Shown: positions 12,044 to 24,480 of the stretch, in pieces | How the letters are laid out: each line of letters starts with the position of its first letter | How positions within the stretch are numbered: the first letter of the stretch is position 1 | Origin: Liolophura sinensis | Taxonomy: Eukaryota > Mollusca > Polyplacophora > Chitonida > Chitonidae | Direction of reading: 5' to 3' | NCBI RefSeq assembly: GCF_032854445.1 | Contig: NC_088298.1 | Location: 15,675,504 to 15,739,503 of the forward strand | Length of the DNA: 64,000 nucleotides | Program-made: the position numbers and the translations under genes | The notes under the pieces: generated by a model | Told to the model about the DNA's origin: nothing | Seen by the model: the letters and a program-made list of their open reading frames with translations, nothing else | The model's database searches: none

Positions 12044-13434
12044 CCGTAAGGTCGATCAAAAGAAGTACTTATGCAAGGACAGCAAGGTTAAAGCATCAAT
12101 TGAATTGTTTACTTATATTGCAAATATTATGGTAAATGACTGAAAAGCATGTAACGACGGAGAGGACTACATACACACGGGCATGGCTTTAAATACAAAT
12201 AATATAGGAACGTACAGAGGCCTGTGTGTATAAGCCTACACTAGTACTGCTATATACATGAAATTGTTTATAGTTCGTCTACCGCTTATAAGCATATCGT
12301 CAGAAGTACAATAAAAGGAGAAAATGAAATAGAAAAAAATGGCATGCTTACATATATATACAGAACTTCAGGTATTTATTTTTGTATTTCATTGGTTTTA
12401 ATTTTACCTCGTTCTCGCGCGAGAATACGTCACTTATGCTGGTACATGCATTAACAGCGGTTAGGTTTATGAGTATCGGGTAAACTTGTCCCATTGGTTA
12501 TAACATGCAATCTATGGTGTTTGTATACGCTATATTCAGACGGAGGTGAGAATGCATATAATCTAGCTCAATTGAAAGTCATTAGACTTAAATATCCCCT
12601 CACTTTCTAAATATAAATGGAAAAATGAAAGAAACATAATAACAATACATCCTATATCCGTGACAGTATCTGCCAGTAAACACTGAGCCTTATTATTTTA
12701 AATACGGTTCCTTGAACTTTTTGTTCCGCTTCCTGATCTTTTCGGTTATTTCTAATGACAGCTTTTTCCGTTTCAGGAAATCATGAAAGGCTCCACCAAA
12801 AGACACGAAATGTTTTTATTTATCATTGAAAAATTATTATATTATTTTTTTATTAGCGATATTACGCTCTTATTACTATTTAATCAACGTATAGGCTACA
12901 ATTAAACAAGTTACATCCATCCAAGTTTTTCATTCGGCGGATAAAGGATATTACTCAAATCATACTTGCATAGTGCAGTATGGGTATTATACATCATGGA
13001 TAAGTTGTAAAGTTATATATGACGTTTCATTTACTGCACATAAATTTTTCATTTCTAACACACTGGACACGTCACTTCACTGTTCCAGACTGTATATTTG
13101 ACTTATTTTATATGACTATAAGACAAACTTGTGCAGGAAAAGCATGCTATAAATTATGCAGGAAAAGCGTGCTAATTAAGTTGGTGTTCGTAAAAAGTAA
13201 TCGTAGTGATGTATCCAGTGATATATATCTAGGTCTATAGGCCCACATGTATTCTTTACGCATTCGTAAAGTAACGTACTTGTAGAGTAACGTAGCCTCT
13301 AACCAATGTAGCCTTTATCCAGGTCAAAATTTTAGCAATCACTCGTCGGTTTTGATCAGTAGCTATTGGCATTCACAGTCACGCGTATCTTTGCTGCCGT
13401 TTAATTTGTTTACCAGTGGTACCGTTATTTATTT

Positions 13435-13439
<5 letters not shown>
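12044..13439. other. No gene seen
   Basis: AT-rich unique-looking DNA; the palindrome CTCGCGCGAG lies near 12414. No exon or recognised repeat. Confidence 0.45.
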
Positions 13440-13489
<50 letters not shown>

Positions 13490-13506
13490 CGCGGGGGGGG
13501 GGGGGG
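13440..13506. repeat. (TA)n plus poly-G microsatellite
   Basis: About 24 TA units, then GGCGC and a run of about 14 G. Confidence 0.95.
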
Positions 13507-14461
13507 CTATATTTTTTCTTCAGTAGGCCTACAGCTAGTACTCATGCAACTTTGTGTGTCCTCGTCCACAAAGATTTCAAGCTCAGACATGATATATGTC
13601 ACGCTTGAGTTGTTCTCACACGTCGGCCGATATGCGTAGCTGCCGTGCGCTAACTATATCGTAACAGATAATTTGTCTACACTGGGTGCGCTCATAGCTT
13701 ACAAACCCTGGCTTTGCACCTGTCTCGCGCGGCAGTAAATCAAGGCATGCACTTGGCGGGAAGCCTTTGTTTATGTCAGGTGAAAGAAAAACACATTGAC
13801 TGCAAACGCACCAGGCTGGACAGCACCTTCATTTTTTTCTTTCTGTGAAGCGTTTTGGAATTAATATATTCATCACCCCGGTAGATACTTATCTTTCACA
13901 GAAAGCACGTGGTCTACGCATGCTCCAATGTTTACATCGCATCCAAAAATACAAACCGAAGATGGAATCGGAATGGGTGTATGGAAAGCGGAATTTATTA
14001 TTCTATTGTCCCATTACGAATGATATTTATCCGTGATCAATTGTTGTCTTTGTATTTGTTCCTTAATTTTAGAAGGAATGCGTGTGCAAAAATGTAGAAA
14101 TAATACCGACACAAAGTAGAATAAGAAAATGGGCCTTTGTGTTTAACTCCGTTCCGCCTTTTCTTCCGCCCCCATTTTTTGTATCAGATGCGTTACTTCC
14201 TTGGCAGAGATGTCTGCAAATTTTGCGTCAGAGGTGTAGAAAAACGAAGACAACAACGAGCACTTTCAGGTAAACATCTTTGTTTTCGACGCATGACCTT
14301 GCCGAATAGCACGTCGTTGTGGAGAACAAAATATTTACTTTCTCGTAGAGTGTAAACCAGATTGTGTCAGGGGTTTATGAGGCGAGTTTTTAAGCTGCAG
14401 AGAAACGAGACCGAACGAAACTGATTTTCGTCCCCTCCACCTCCACTCTCTCTCTCTCTCC

Positions 14462-16049
14462 TGAAGAATCCTTTTATCTGTCCTTTACACCCAGACGATT
14501 AGGCCTGTGCCCAAAATACATTTTTAGAGTACTATTAGGCATTCATGCGTAACGAGTGAGAAATGATGGTGTGAAGGTTGACTGGTCATTTTAGCGTTTA
14601 CTTTACGTCCGCGTTTGACAAGTTGCCGAGTCATGTCTCCGTGAAATAAACACAGCTCTCATGCACTCGTGAATTCCAACCGTTTGATTGCACTCCAAAC
14701 AAGGAAGTGCACTTTCACGTGAGAATTGTACGTAACAATTTAGGTCAATTTATATTTCAGGCTTGAAATTTATCCTCTTTATGGAGAAATTTCTCTTTTA
14801 TTTGTAAAAAAAAGAAGGCATCAGACAAATGTTCATAATTTAATGCAGAAATACTAAAAATGTCAAAATTATGAGGATGATTTATAGTTTCCTCTTTTTC
14901 ATCCCAGTGTCTGTCTCATCGCTGATATTTGTTTTACAGACCTTGCCTTTAACAACCCAAAGGAATTAATTTATGTAGGGTACTAATATTGTAGTTTTCT
15001 CACTTACCATTATGACAGAGCTTACAGCAACCAAATGAATTAGACATTATATACTAGCATGTAGCAATAAAACATACTGATTTGGATTTTCAAAACCCTG
15101 GGCATCTGTAATGTTCTCTATCTTACATTTTCTCAATGGGCATCCCCTAGCCAAGGGTATCACACTTTTGTTGGACCACAGTCAGCTTCTGTTATGCTCA
15201 AATCAGGCTTTTGTAGAGTGCAAACCTGAAAAAAAAAATTTAACAGGCAGTCATACTTGCCTTCTCAGAGATTTTACACAAGTGTGAAATTGGACTGGAG
15301 CTGTTGTTAAATGAAAAATTTATTACAGTGTAATTTATCTAGAATGTTACAATCTATCGGTTACCACGGTGAAGGTCATACAGTCAGTCAATGTGACAAC
15401 TGCTGCTGGTGTTGGCTGGGCTCGTGTTGCAGAGTAGGGTAACTCTCATCTTAACCAATGCAAGGTTGCCATAGTTACAGTGTAAAATAGCTCCAAATAT
15501 GTCTGATTTACAGGAAGGCATGTTTATCACTGTTCACGTATGAATTAAAACCATGCGAGAGGCACATGCAGCCACCAGGTAATATCATCATTGGGCTGAG
15601 ACCCCTGAAGTTCATAGGTGTTATTCACCACTAAATGCTGAATAATAGTGCCAAATGTCATTCTGAGAGAACTCCTGTTTTAAGCCTAACTTTACCTTTA
15701 ATGAAGTTTTGAGCATCTGACATCAGATGATCCGGAAGTACATGGCACACAACATGTTGGCAGACGTCATTTGGAAAGTGTGTGTGATAACAGCAATGTC
15801 ATTATTACATTCACTATACTAACAACAGGAATCCAGTAATCAGGTTCTCATCATGACTCCCTTAATCTAAAACTATGGGAAATCTGGGTCCGATTCCACA
15901 AAACTATATTTCTGATGTAAGTCATAATTTGAAATACTGTTTTAGGGCTTATTTTGGGGCAGCAGAAATGAAAATATGGACCACTTCATGAGTGTCACCT
16001 GAAGGCAAATGTTTCAGAATCTTAACTTCAAGTGCTGAAGTAATCGGCC
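14462..16049. other. No gene seen
   Basis: AT-rich DNA without a recognisable exon or clear repeat. Confidence 0.45.
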
Positions 16050-16440
16050 TCTGCATGTACGGCTCAGTTGGTAGAGCGTCCTATTCGGATGCAGTGGATC
16101 CAGGGTCAAACTTGGGTCGCGTCACACCTAAGATTTTAAAAGAGGAAGTTGTAGCTTCGCGGTTGAGGTTCAGCGGTAAATGGATATGGTATCGTGCAAC
16201 ACCCAGTTGACCCTTGTCAGTATAATGGGGCTTGTGGGGTGGCTTACTTTCCTTCGGTAAGTCGTCTCATTGAAGCAGCTCTAGATAAAAGAGCTGTAGA
16301 AATGCGTTCTGATACAAGGAGGTTCGTTACATGCACTCTAAGAACTCTGCTGTCGTCATATGATGTTAAACCCTGGGCAATCATTTACTCCAGTGCCGAA
16401 AACAGACCATTAGGATAAGAGTTTAAAGTTTGACAAGTCA
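16050..16440 (+). mobile_element. Long tRNA-derived SINE, possibly related to family 2
   Basis: The head GTACGGCTCAGTTGGTAGAG CG resembles a tRNA A box, and GGATCCAGGGTCAAACTTGGG resembles a decayed B box. Downstream is CCTTGTCAGTATAATGGGGC followed by GTGGGGTGGC and CTTCGGTAAGTCGTC, the same core theme as family 2. It ends ATGATGTTAAACCCTGGGCA. It is not a tRNA gene because the stems do not close. Confidence 0.6.
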
Positions 16441-16570
16441 AATAGCTTTGTGGAAATGGGCCCTGTTTAGACGCCTGTAAAAAAAAAAAAAACATTAACT
16501 GATATTATACCCATATTGGGAACCCAAAATCAGCCAGTGCCAGAAGAAACCCCAAATTAAGATGATTCTG

Positions 16571-16780
16571 TAATTCTTCAATCTTTTGGCATGTTTGCAA
16601 GGTGTTTATTCAAGCATATTCTGAAGGCAGTATTCTTTGTTGACTGATAAAATTATACTTTTTGTGAAGCCCTGAAACTGGCCAATCCAACCAATGTAGT
16701 TTTGTCTCCGAATCAAAGTAAAAATATGCATAAATTGCACGAAAAGTTGCTCTTTTATGTGCAAAATGATTGAGGAATTA
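16571..16780. mobile_element. MITE-like family M3, complete-looking copy
   Basis: TAATTCTTCAATCTTTTGGC at the left and AAAATGATTGAGGAATTA at the right are imperfect inverted ends. The body has GTGTTTATTCAAGCATATTC, ACTGATAAAATTATACTTTT and CCAACCAATGTAGTTTTGTC. The same body is found at about 29528, 46594, 56037 and 61294. Confidence 0.65.
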
Positions 16781-17709
16781 TAATAATGAAACTTGAGTTG
16801 CAATACCTCTGATGACTTTCAAATAGTATTTCTTGTTATTTTACACTCAGGCCCCTGGTTAATTTATGAGCCTATGTTAAAAAATAGGAGGCCTGTGTTA
16901 GAAGACGCGTGTGGAATGTCCAAAATTTGATTGACGGACACAGCGGCTGCCTTTATAGAGCTAGAAAATATATTAATTTGTTTAATTTGATATTAAAACT
17001 GTGTAACTGTTTTAGATTTTAGCCCAGATTTTGCTCCTCATAAAAGGGATTCTAAATAAACCAGTTTTGTTTTGCAGAGGTGTAAGGCATATAGAGTTAT
17101 CTTTCTGGATTTGAGTGTGCTATTATCCATTTAGTTATTAAAGCAGTCAGTCAGTCTTCCCTAGGTTGAAGGAAATAGTCTATACGCCCAAACATTTACC
17201 AGGTTGTGTAAACAGTATGATTTGCTGAGGTGAATATCTAGAGCTGCAGTTTCTTTCTTTATCTATGAATTTTCCCACTGGAGGCAAGGTTGAATATCCA
17301 GTAACACAGTTTCGTGTGTCCTATATAAACGTGTTATTTAAAGTTGAGTATTGTATTGCACGTGGAATTCTAGGCCTTATTGGGCAGTGTTATAAGTAAT
17401 CTAAACTTTTCACCTTTACCGGTCAACAAAACATTTCTATAAAACTTGACACACTTGCATATATAAGTTATGAAATTACATTTGTTTGGAGGATAAGTTT
17501 TTTTCTTCAGGTTGTCTGAATGCAGTGACACAAAAATCAGTCAAGCGTGAATTTCTTTTTTATTTGCAACTAACATGTGTGCATTTTAAGCAAAACATTG
17601 AACAGTGATTAACCTCTGAATGTATATATGTATTTAGGCCTGTAAACAATGTTTATAGAGAAATTAACACATTTAGGGAAGGGGAGGAGCTCACTGAATC
17701 AGATGGTTA

Positions 17710-17905
17710 AATTGAGGGCTGGCTAAGCCGCTTGATGAAAACATTGGGGTCACGTGTTCAAATCTAGCTCTCGCTGTTTCGGCTGCAACGTTGACAGGGG
17801 ATTTTTAGGCTCATGTAGTAGGTAATGGTCAGTAGTTTCATACTGACCAGTAGAACCACCGTCTTTTAAGTGAATATTTTGAGGTGTAACCAAGCAATCA
17901 ATCAA
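17710..17905 (+). mobile_element. Diverged tRNA-derived SINE, another family
   Basis: GTGTTCAAATCTAGCTCTCG resembles a B box and adjoining body. A family-1-like end (AAGTGAATATTTTGAGG) and AATCAATCAATTG tail follow. The head is decayed. Confidence 0.45.
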
Positions 17906-18544
17906 TTGATCACACATTTGTAGTGTCTGAAAAATTTTAAAACTTTGGCGACATTTAAAAATTCTCATCTACATGTATAGTATTTTTTCACCCATAAATG
18001 TAATCACTATCTTGCAAGTGGAATATTCTTTATTACAGAGATAAAAAAAAACAAACTTTCACCAATTAAGTGTGTTGCATGGCTGTTATAACATTATTAT
18101 TATTATGGGAATGGGATATTTCTTGACCTGGGAATAAGATCAGTTTTCACCCTCTTACATGCATTCATGTGTATTCAGTGGAGTTACCTTCATTAAAAAG
18201 TACAGAAAAAAAAAAGAGATGAAATTATCAGTTGAAAGGGCCTTTTTGTTGTACCACTAAGCAGGATCCAGCTGTTAAAATGCCTTATCTGTACATGTAC
18301 ATGTGTACATGTGCCTCCCGTATTATGGAAGGAGGGAAAGTTATTACCCACTTGAATAATAGATTACATGGTTTTTAGTTTGATAATCTGGACTCTGCAC
18401 AGCCTTAGGTGATAAGAAAAGCTTACATGTCACTTCAATAGCTTGTTACCTAGCTTGTAGGCAGTGTTTATCAGCCATTAAAAAAACAGTGATAAGTGTT
18501 GTAGAAGTACCTGTACATGTCACGGTATATATGGATGGTAGATA

Positions 18545-18692
18545 ACCTAATATTTAACCCTCAAAAATTTCATTTTTAGAGGTAAACAGATGTCATTAAA
18601 TATAACTTTTTGTGCTGAAACTTAAGATATCAAAACAAACCTCATAACACCTCTCTAAGATCAATAGAACTCTCAAAATCAGGTGAAATGTG
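18545..18692 (+). repeat. Dispersed repeat R1
   Basis: Carries CATTTTTAGAGGTAAACAG, CAAACCTCATAACACCTCTC and GATCAATAGAACTCTCAAAA, a set shared with copies near 22120, 34850, 54690 and 57695. Confidence 0.6.
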
Positions 18693-18746
18693 TATATTTA
18701 ATGCAGCCCTGGGCAGAATTCTGGGTCATTATTAATATCTTCTGCA

Positions 18747-18978
18747 TGAGGGGCCTCCTTGGGGGAGGGGGTTAGCATGCCAGTGTGGCGCAATGACCTC
18801 AGGATGCTGTCACTGTGAGTTAAAGTCCAGCTCATTCTGGCTTCCTCCCTGGCCACAGTGGGAAGGTCTACCAGTTTCCCCTGGGCTCTGCCTGGTTTGC
18901 TCTCACCATAATGCTGCTCGTCGTCGTATAAGTGAAGTATTCTTGAGCGCCGTGTAAAACACCAATCAAATAAATAAG
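18747..18978 (+). mobile_element. SINE family 1, near full length
   Basis: Starts GGGGCCTCCTTGGGGGAGGG GGTTAGCATGCC, has AAGTCCAGCTCATTCTGGC, a shortened central body, and ends CCAATCAAATAAATAAG. Confidence 0.88.
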
Positions 18979-19737
18979 ATACCATTTGCCTGTATTTATG
19001 AAGAAACAGATATAGAGGTGCCGTTAAGCTATGACCTAAAATTAACTTCTAAACTGCTAGTAAGTATGATGTTGATTAGGTCTTTAATTCATAAGGGAAT
19101 CCTGATGAAGTGGTTTGGATATAAAAATTTGACAAGTTTTTCAAGGTAAAAATAGTGAAAATTGATTCGGTACATTTGTAGGCTTGGATTTCATTAGAAG
19201 CTGTATGGTTACTAGCCTGCTACTTTGACGAAATCTTATATTTTACTTCATTTAATTCTGTGTCAGGAAGCTGGGTACTTTCCCAGAGTAGCTCTGTATA
19301 TAATGGAAAACATGAAGGTTGTGAAAAAACAGTTCATTAGGTGTAGGATTCTGGGTGTAGGTAGTATGGTTTACCCCAAAATTTTATGAGGTTATTTCCC
19401 CTTGCCAAATTTTTTTGCGTTACATGTTTTTAACCTGGTAAGCAACTGCATAAAAATGGCTGTGCGTTTTGAACTAGAGTGAATTAAAGCTCAATAATTT
19501 AGTGTACGACGGAGTGTGAATGTATTGAATGTACATTCATTGTTTTTATGAAATTCCAAGGCGTGCAAAAGGGAGGTAACTTTTGGATGTTAAAATGGCA
19601 TTTGCCTCAGTATGAAAGTATATAAGCAGTTACAATGTGCTCTCTTGCGTCATCTTTCATGAACATTTCGAGAGACCTGTTGACTTACTTCAGTTCACGT
19701 CCATCTACATCTGTGATGTATGTCTGATGATGTATGG

Positions 19738-19971
19738 CGGGCGCTCCCATGGTCAGCGCTACGCAATCACCCAGGGGCCTTTCCCCAATGCGGTTGCTGT
19801 GAGTTCAAGTCCAGCCCATGTTGGCGTCTTCTCTGGCGGTATGTGGGAAGGTCTTCCAGCAACCAGCGGATGGTCGTGGGTTTCCCCTGGGCTCTTCCCA
19901 GTTTCCTTCGACCATAATGGTGGTCGCTGGTGTACAACACCTATCAAAGTAAATAAATAAAATATGTCACA
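19738..19971 (+). mobile_element. SINE family 1, near full length
   Basis: GCGCTCCCATGGTCAGCGC begins a mutated head. GAGTTCAAGTCCAGCCCATG and the family body follow. The end is altered but keeps ATCAAAGTAAATAAATAAA. Confidence 0.85.
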
Positions 19972-20322
19972 TGTGGAAATTTGTCAGTAGTTTTCCAAAG
20001 GTTACTGATCTACTCCATGAAACTGGTAGCAAATTTAAAAACGAGACGATTTTGAGTAGGCCGTTGCTGCAACAATCAAATAAATTTTAAAATCAAAATC
20101 AGAGAAATCGAATATGATAGGGATAATACATATATAAGTTTATTTTCTCTCTCGTGATAAATGATGCATTTTTTTTTCTCAATCCATTCCACAATTTTTA
20201 GTCCTCCAGATGATAGCTTGAGTCTGTGCATAAGGAAATGTGTGTTACAACCTTTCTGATTTACACGGAGCATTAGAGAGCCGACCATGTACACAATGCC
20301 TGCAAGCACGACATTGCAAGAT

Positions 20323-20460
20323 ATATGTATTTATTTATTTGGTTGGTGTTTTACGCTGTACTCAAGGATGTTTCACTAGCTCCAGGGGAAACACAACCAT
20401 CCGCCGGGTGCTGGCATGCCTTCCCATGTATGGTTGCACAGGAAGCCAGCGTGATTCCAA
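20323..20460 (-). mobile_element. SINE family 1, minus strand, partial
   Basis: Read on plus: TTTATTTATTTGGTTGGTGT TTTACGCTGTACTCAAGGA, then CAACCATCCGCCGGGTGCTG and GGAAGCCAGCGTG. An internal deletion removes part of the body. Confidence 0.85.
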
Positions 20461-21251
20461 GATATAAAAGCTTCATGGCATTTATCTGGCTTGTGATATG
20501 CAGTATTCATTTGGGATTGTATAAAACATTGTCTTTATTTTATGCGCAAATATTTTCAATTAGGGCGAAATTGGTACTACTGTTTTCTCTTCCTGTAACA
20601 CAAATGAACCACATACATGTTAAATAAGGGGCAAAAAATGCCATGTGATATCATCGGCGGCACCCAGTGAATTTGACCTATTAAGTCGGCCTTAAAATCG
20701 CCAAGAACAGATTACAGAGAATTTGTGCAAAAGCTACGGATTAAACCCTGGAAAGCTGCCTTAAAACTTGATTTACTGTACTTTGCCTGAAGATGAACAT
20801 TTTGCTTGATTAATTCTGATTTTGTAAATTTGATTACTGTTCTTAACTCAAAGTTTGGTGCATATAAAAACTGCACTTTCAAAAAATCCTGAAAATGCCA
20901 CTTTTGCTACCCACACTAAGTTTTGTTAACGAGAAGGTAATTATGATCAAGAAAAATGTGTCACTTGAAAAATGCTAAATTATCGTTATAAGGCCTTTTG
21001 ATATACTGTGTTATATTAAATATTTAATATTATAATTAATATGTAAAGGTTCTTGTAAAAGAGGATTTTAGACAAACCAAACTTTAGGTTAAATACAGTA
21101 CTGTTAAATTTCAGTCACTTTGTGTCTTGCATATGAAGATTGTCTCATGTACCACATGACTACGTTACTGGGTTGTAAACTCAGGTGGCTTCATTCCGAT
21201 TGGTTGAAACAAATTCACGAGATTTACCGTAAGTTTTAGTTTCCATTGTGT
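20461..21251. other. No gene seen
   Basis: AT-rich DNA without exon or clear repeat signal. Confidence 0.45.
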
Positions 21252-21365
21252 CTTTTTTTTTTTTTTTTTTTTTTTTTTTGATCTGCATGTGTGTGGTTAA
21301 CTTGACTAAGTGCTGGTGCATCTCTATGCGGACATTGCGTCATATAAAAAAAAAAAAAAAAAAAA
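21252..21365. repeat. Poly-T and poly-A runs about 65 bp apart
   Basis: A T-run of roughly 27 at 21252-21279 and an A-run of about 20 at 21346-21365 frame GATCTGCATGTGTGTGGTTA and following sequence. The pair could fold as a hairpin. Confidence 0.85.
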
Positions 21366-22119
21366 CCGGTGGGAAGTTCCTGTTTCTGCGAAATTTTGTT
21401 ACATGTAACACTTGTATGAACATGTGTACATATGTCCTGTACATACGCCAGACCAGACTCTTACGTGTAGTACTGAGGTGGACAAAGGAAATGTTGCCGT
21501 GCCGAATGAAAAGAAAAACCTGTTTCTGAAAGTCATGTCAAAATAAGATTTATTATAATTTAAATTCAAACCGGAGTGAAATGTGACCTTGGCAAACAGT
21601 GCAGTAGCAGGGCTTGGTGACACACATATATAAATAAGCACGTGTGTACATATGATCTGTATGAGGTTCAGTACCATACCCAGTACATCTACCTTTTTAC
21701 AAATACGACGACAGCGTTCATAGATCTGCAGCTTGGAGTGACGAGTTGATTGCCTACAGAGAAGAGCTGATTGCACGCTGACGTAAGTTTCATCAGCCAG
21801 GCCTCCCACCAACACCCCCGCCCCCCCCATCCCCCCGCCCCTCAATCGTGTGAAAAAGAAGCTCTTTTTTAATAATGGTGTAGGATCTATGTGGTACTGT
21901 AATTCACCTAAAGTTTGGCCTCTGTCCACTTTCTGAAGCACTTAAGCTCCCTGTTTTCTGACAGGAAATTAATTGAACTGCACAAAAAACATGCGAAATG
22001 TGTTGCATTTAGGTGAACTGAAAGTAGTCCGTGTCGTTGTTGTACATGTAGACATCAGGTGATTAATGGGATGGTTAGTGCAGACTTTCACGTTTTGTTT
22101 CCTGCTGAACATACAACTT

Positions 22120-22297
22120 CTTTGGTATAAAATAACCTAAAATTTTTGCCACAAAAATTACATTTTTAGCTCCAATGTGATGAAATATTACATTTTTTGC
22201 AGTGAAGGACATCATGCTGCCTTCCAAAGAAACTTCAAAATACATGTGCCTTTTTAAGATCAATAGATCTGTTACAATCAGGCAAAAATGCTCAACG
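22120..22297 (+). repeat. Dispersed repeat R1, diverged copy
   Basis: CTAAAATTTTTGCCACAAAA, TTACATTTTTAGCTCC, then AAGATCAATAGATCTGTTAC AATCAGGCAAAAATG keep the R1 order. Confidence 0.5.
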
Positions 22298-23517
22298 TAG
22301 TTGAAGTGTAGGTCGATTACAGATGCACATGTAGTGTAAATTTTATCTAAAATTTTGTTCATGTTAAAAAGTCACTGATTGCCTCATTCTAAAATTTTTG
22401 TTCCTCTTATAAAGGTGTTTTAAGGTTTGTTCAATAGATTTTGTGAAATGAAAAGTCCAACTGGGAAAATGAAAATTTCACTGCCAAATGCAAAATTTTA
22501 TAACATTTATGGCATGCTTCAAAAAATTCACTAAACCTGGCAAATATTAAGGTCAAATTCAGCAGACAGGGTTTTTCCCCAAAACTGTTTCAGATTTAAA
22601 GGATCTAAATTTGAGACCAACCCTTAATCAGTGTTTTGTGGAATGCCATGCCACAGCAAATCTTTTTGCATGTTTTGGATATTGGTTAATTTCATAAAAG
22701 CGTCTGAAGTCCGCATAAGACAAATTGTGATGTAAATGACTTTATCATCCAGATAAACAGTGGGATAGCTTTCTTCTCTGGGGTATAGTTTCCTTGTTAG
22801 CCACCTCAGCCTGTCGGAAATGACGTCAAAAGCAACGGCTCTAATAGGTTTTAAATTCAAGCAACCATCACAGCTTTGTCGTAACATAATGTCTCGATGG
22901 ATAATGATGTGTTGCCTGTGGTGTTATAATGAACATTTGACGTCACAATTTAGCCAGGTCGTTAATTTTTCTTAGCTCCATCTCTTTGCGATTCAGAATA
23001 AAAATTTAGTGGAGGCCCTATAATACAGAGACACGACTTCTGCTCTGTTTGGAGGAATTACGTTTTTTATGCGAAGGTTTTTTTGGTGGTAAGAAAAATC
23101 TTTAGGATTTAGCTTTAAAATTGGCTAAAAATGACTGAAATATTGGAGTAGGTTTAGATGTGTGAGGTAGGCTTCTCTTTGTTTCAGTTGGTTACATCAC
23201 TATTTATTACAGATTTTAATGTCGTACTATCCCATGTTCACCCCTCCACCCCTCCACCCTGCCTACTTTACCCTTTCTGCACCCAGCCATGTCTTAACAG
23301 GTCTCCGGGACTGAATACCTGAGATTTCCTAGCTATGCCATGTTAAGAGCCTCAAGGCTGTCCCACGATATGTTGATGAATTAGGCTGACTTGGGGGTAT
23401 TTTTGGCGAAGTCTAATGTTGACCACACCTGACCCCGTGTTGACCACTTGCTGAATGTATTTACAACATCAAATTGTGTTATTATGGGGTTTTACTTGGT
23501 CATTCTAACAGACCTTA

Positions 23518-23520
<3 letters not shown>

Positions 23521-23563
<43 letters not shown>
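23521..23563. repeat. (TG)n(TA)n microsatellite
   Basis: A short GT run leads into about 17 TA units. Confidence 0.95.
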
Positions 23564-23567
<4 letters not shown>

Positions 23568-23747
23568 AGTTCTGATTTGGAGAACAGGTATATATATGTA
23601 TAGATTATTGAAGAAACTTGCATTTTATTCTGTGAAAAAAAGTCTCCCAGAGGTAAATATAAAAGTTGAAAACATCAGTGTCCAGTCATTGGCATCAGAA
23701 CATATCTAATGTGCATGTGCAGAGCATAACTTTTAAATCCAACATGT

Positions 23748-23893
23748 AATGAGCGAGGTCTGTCAGCACTCTGTGGATGGTTGTGGGTTTCCCCCCACGC
23801 TGTGCTAGGTTTCCTCCCACCATAATGCTGGCCATCGTCGTATAAGTGAAATATTCTTGAGTAAAACCAATCAAATAAATAAATATATAAATA
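23748..23893 (+). mobile_element. SINE family 1, 3' part
   Basis: GAGGTCTGTCAGCACTCTGT GGATGG begins the copy; AAGTGAAATATTCTTGAGTA then joins directly to AAACCAATCAAATAAATAAA. Confidence 0.88.
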
Positions 23894-24132
23894 TAATGAG
23901 TGAAAAAAAACTTCTGAGCTGAATGAGTGAGAGCAAAATTGTACATCTATATTTGATGTACATGTAGTTCCTGATATCATACTCTATGGTTCTTCCACTG
24001 ACTCACAATTAATGTTAATTGATTTCCTTTGCTCTATTAAATTCTTAGATCTGTAACTTTATGACCTTGGGGGGTGTGGTCTTTGTAACATGTGATTGGT
24101 GCTCAAGCCCTGGTGCAGGTTTAATGCTGTAC

Positions 24133-24480
24133 TATAAAGGCTTGGACCGGAGCTGCCCTAGTGCCCACTACCTAACACAGCAGGTCCTGGCGCTTTGACA
24201 TGGTCGCTCTTAATTGTCTGTAAGGTCATCTATTACGGTGTAATTGTACTAGTCGGTCAGGGACCAGGTCACGCTGTATGGCGTTGATTTATTGGATGTG
24301 CAGGTCTCGGCTTGTAACTGATGGCCATGGCGACATAACCTGGACATGTTGCCATTATTGCACGCAGCACGTGTCTCTGTCTCCCCTAAGGCCCTATAGT
24401 CGTCGTGTTTGAGTAGCTCTGAGCCGCCTCTGCTGTAGTCCTTCATATCTCCGCGCGGTGAAGTAGCCACTGAGGTACAG
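24133..24480 (+). promoter_or_regulatory. Speculative promoter or 5'-noncoding exon (TATA-like box, local CpG cluster, donor-like end)
   Basis: TATAAAG lies at 24133-24139. The next 340 bases are richer in CpG than the surroundings, and the stretch ends in GGTACAG|gtatgag, a good donor. The anion exchanger exon at 35929 needs an upstream noncoding exon, and this is a candidate for it on the same strand. There is no direct evidence of transcription. Confidence 0.15.
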
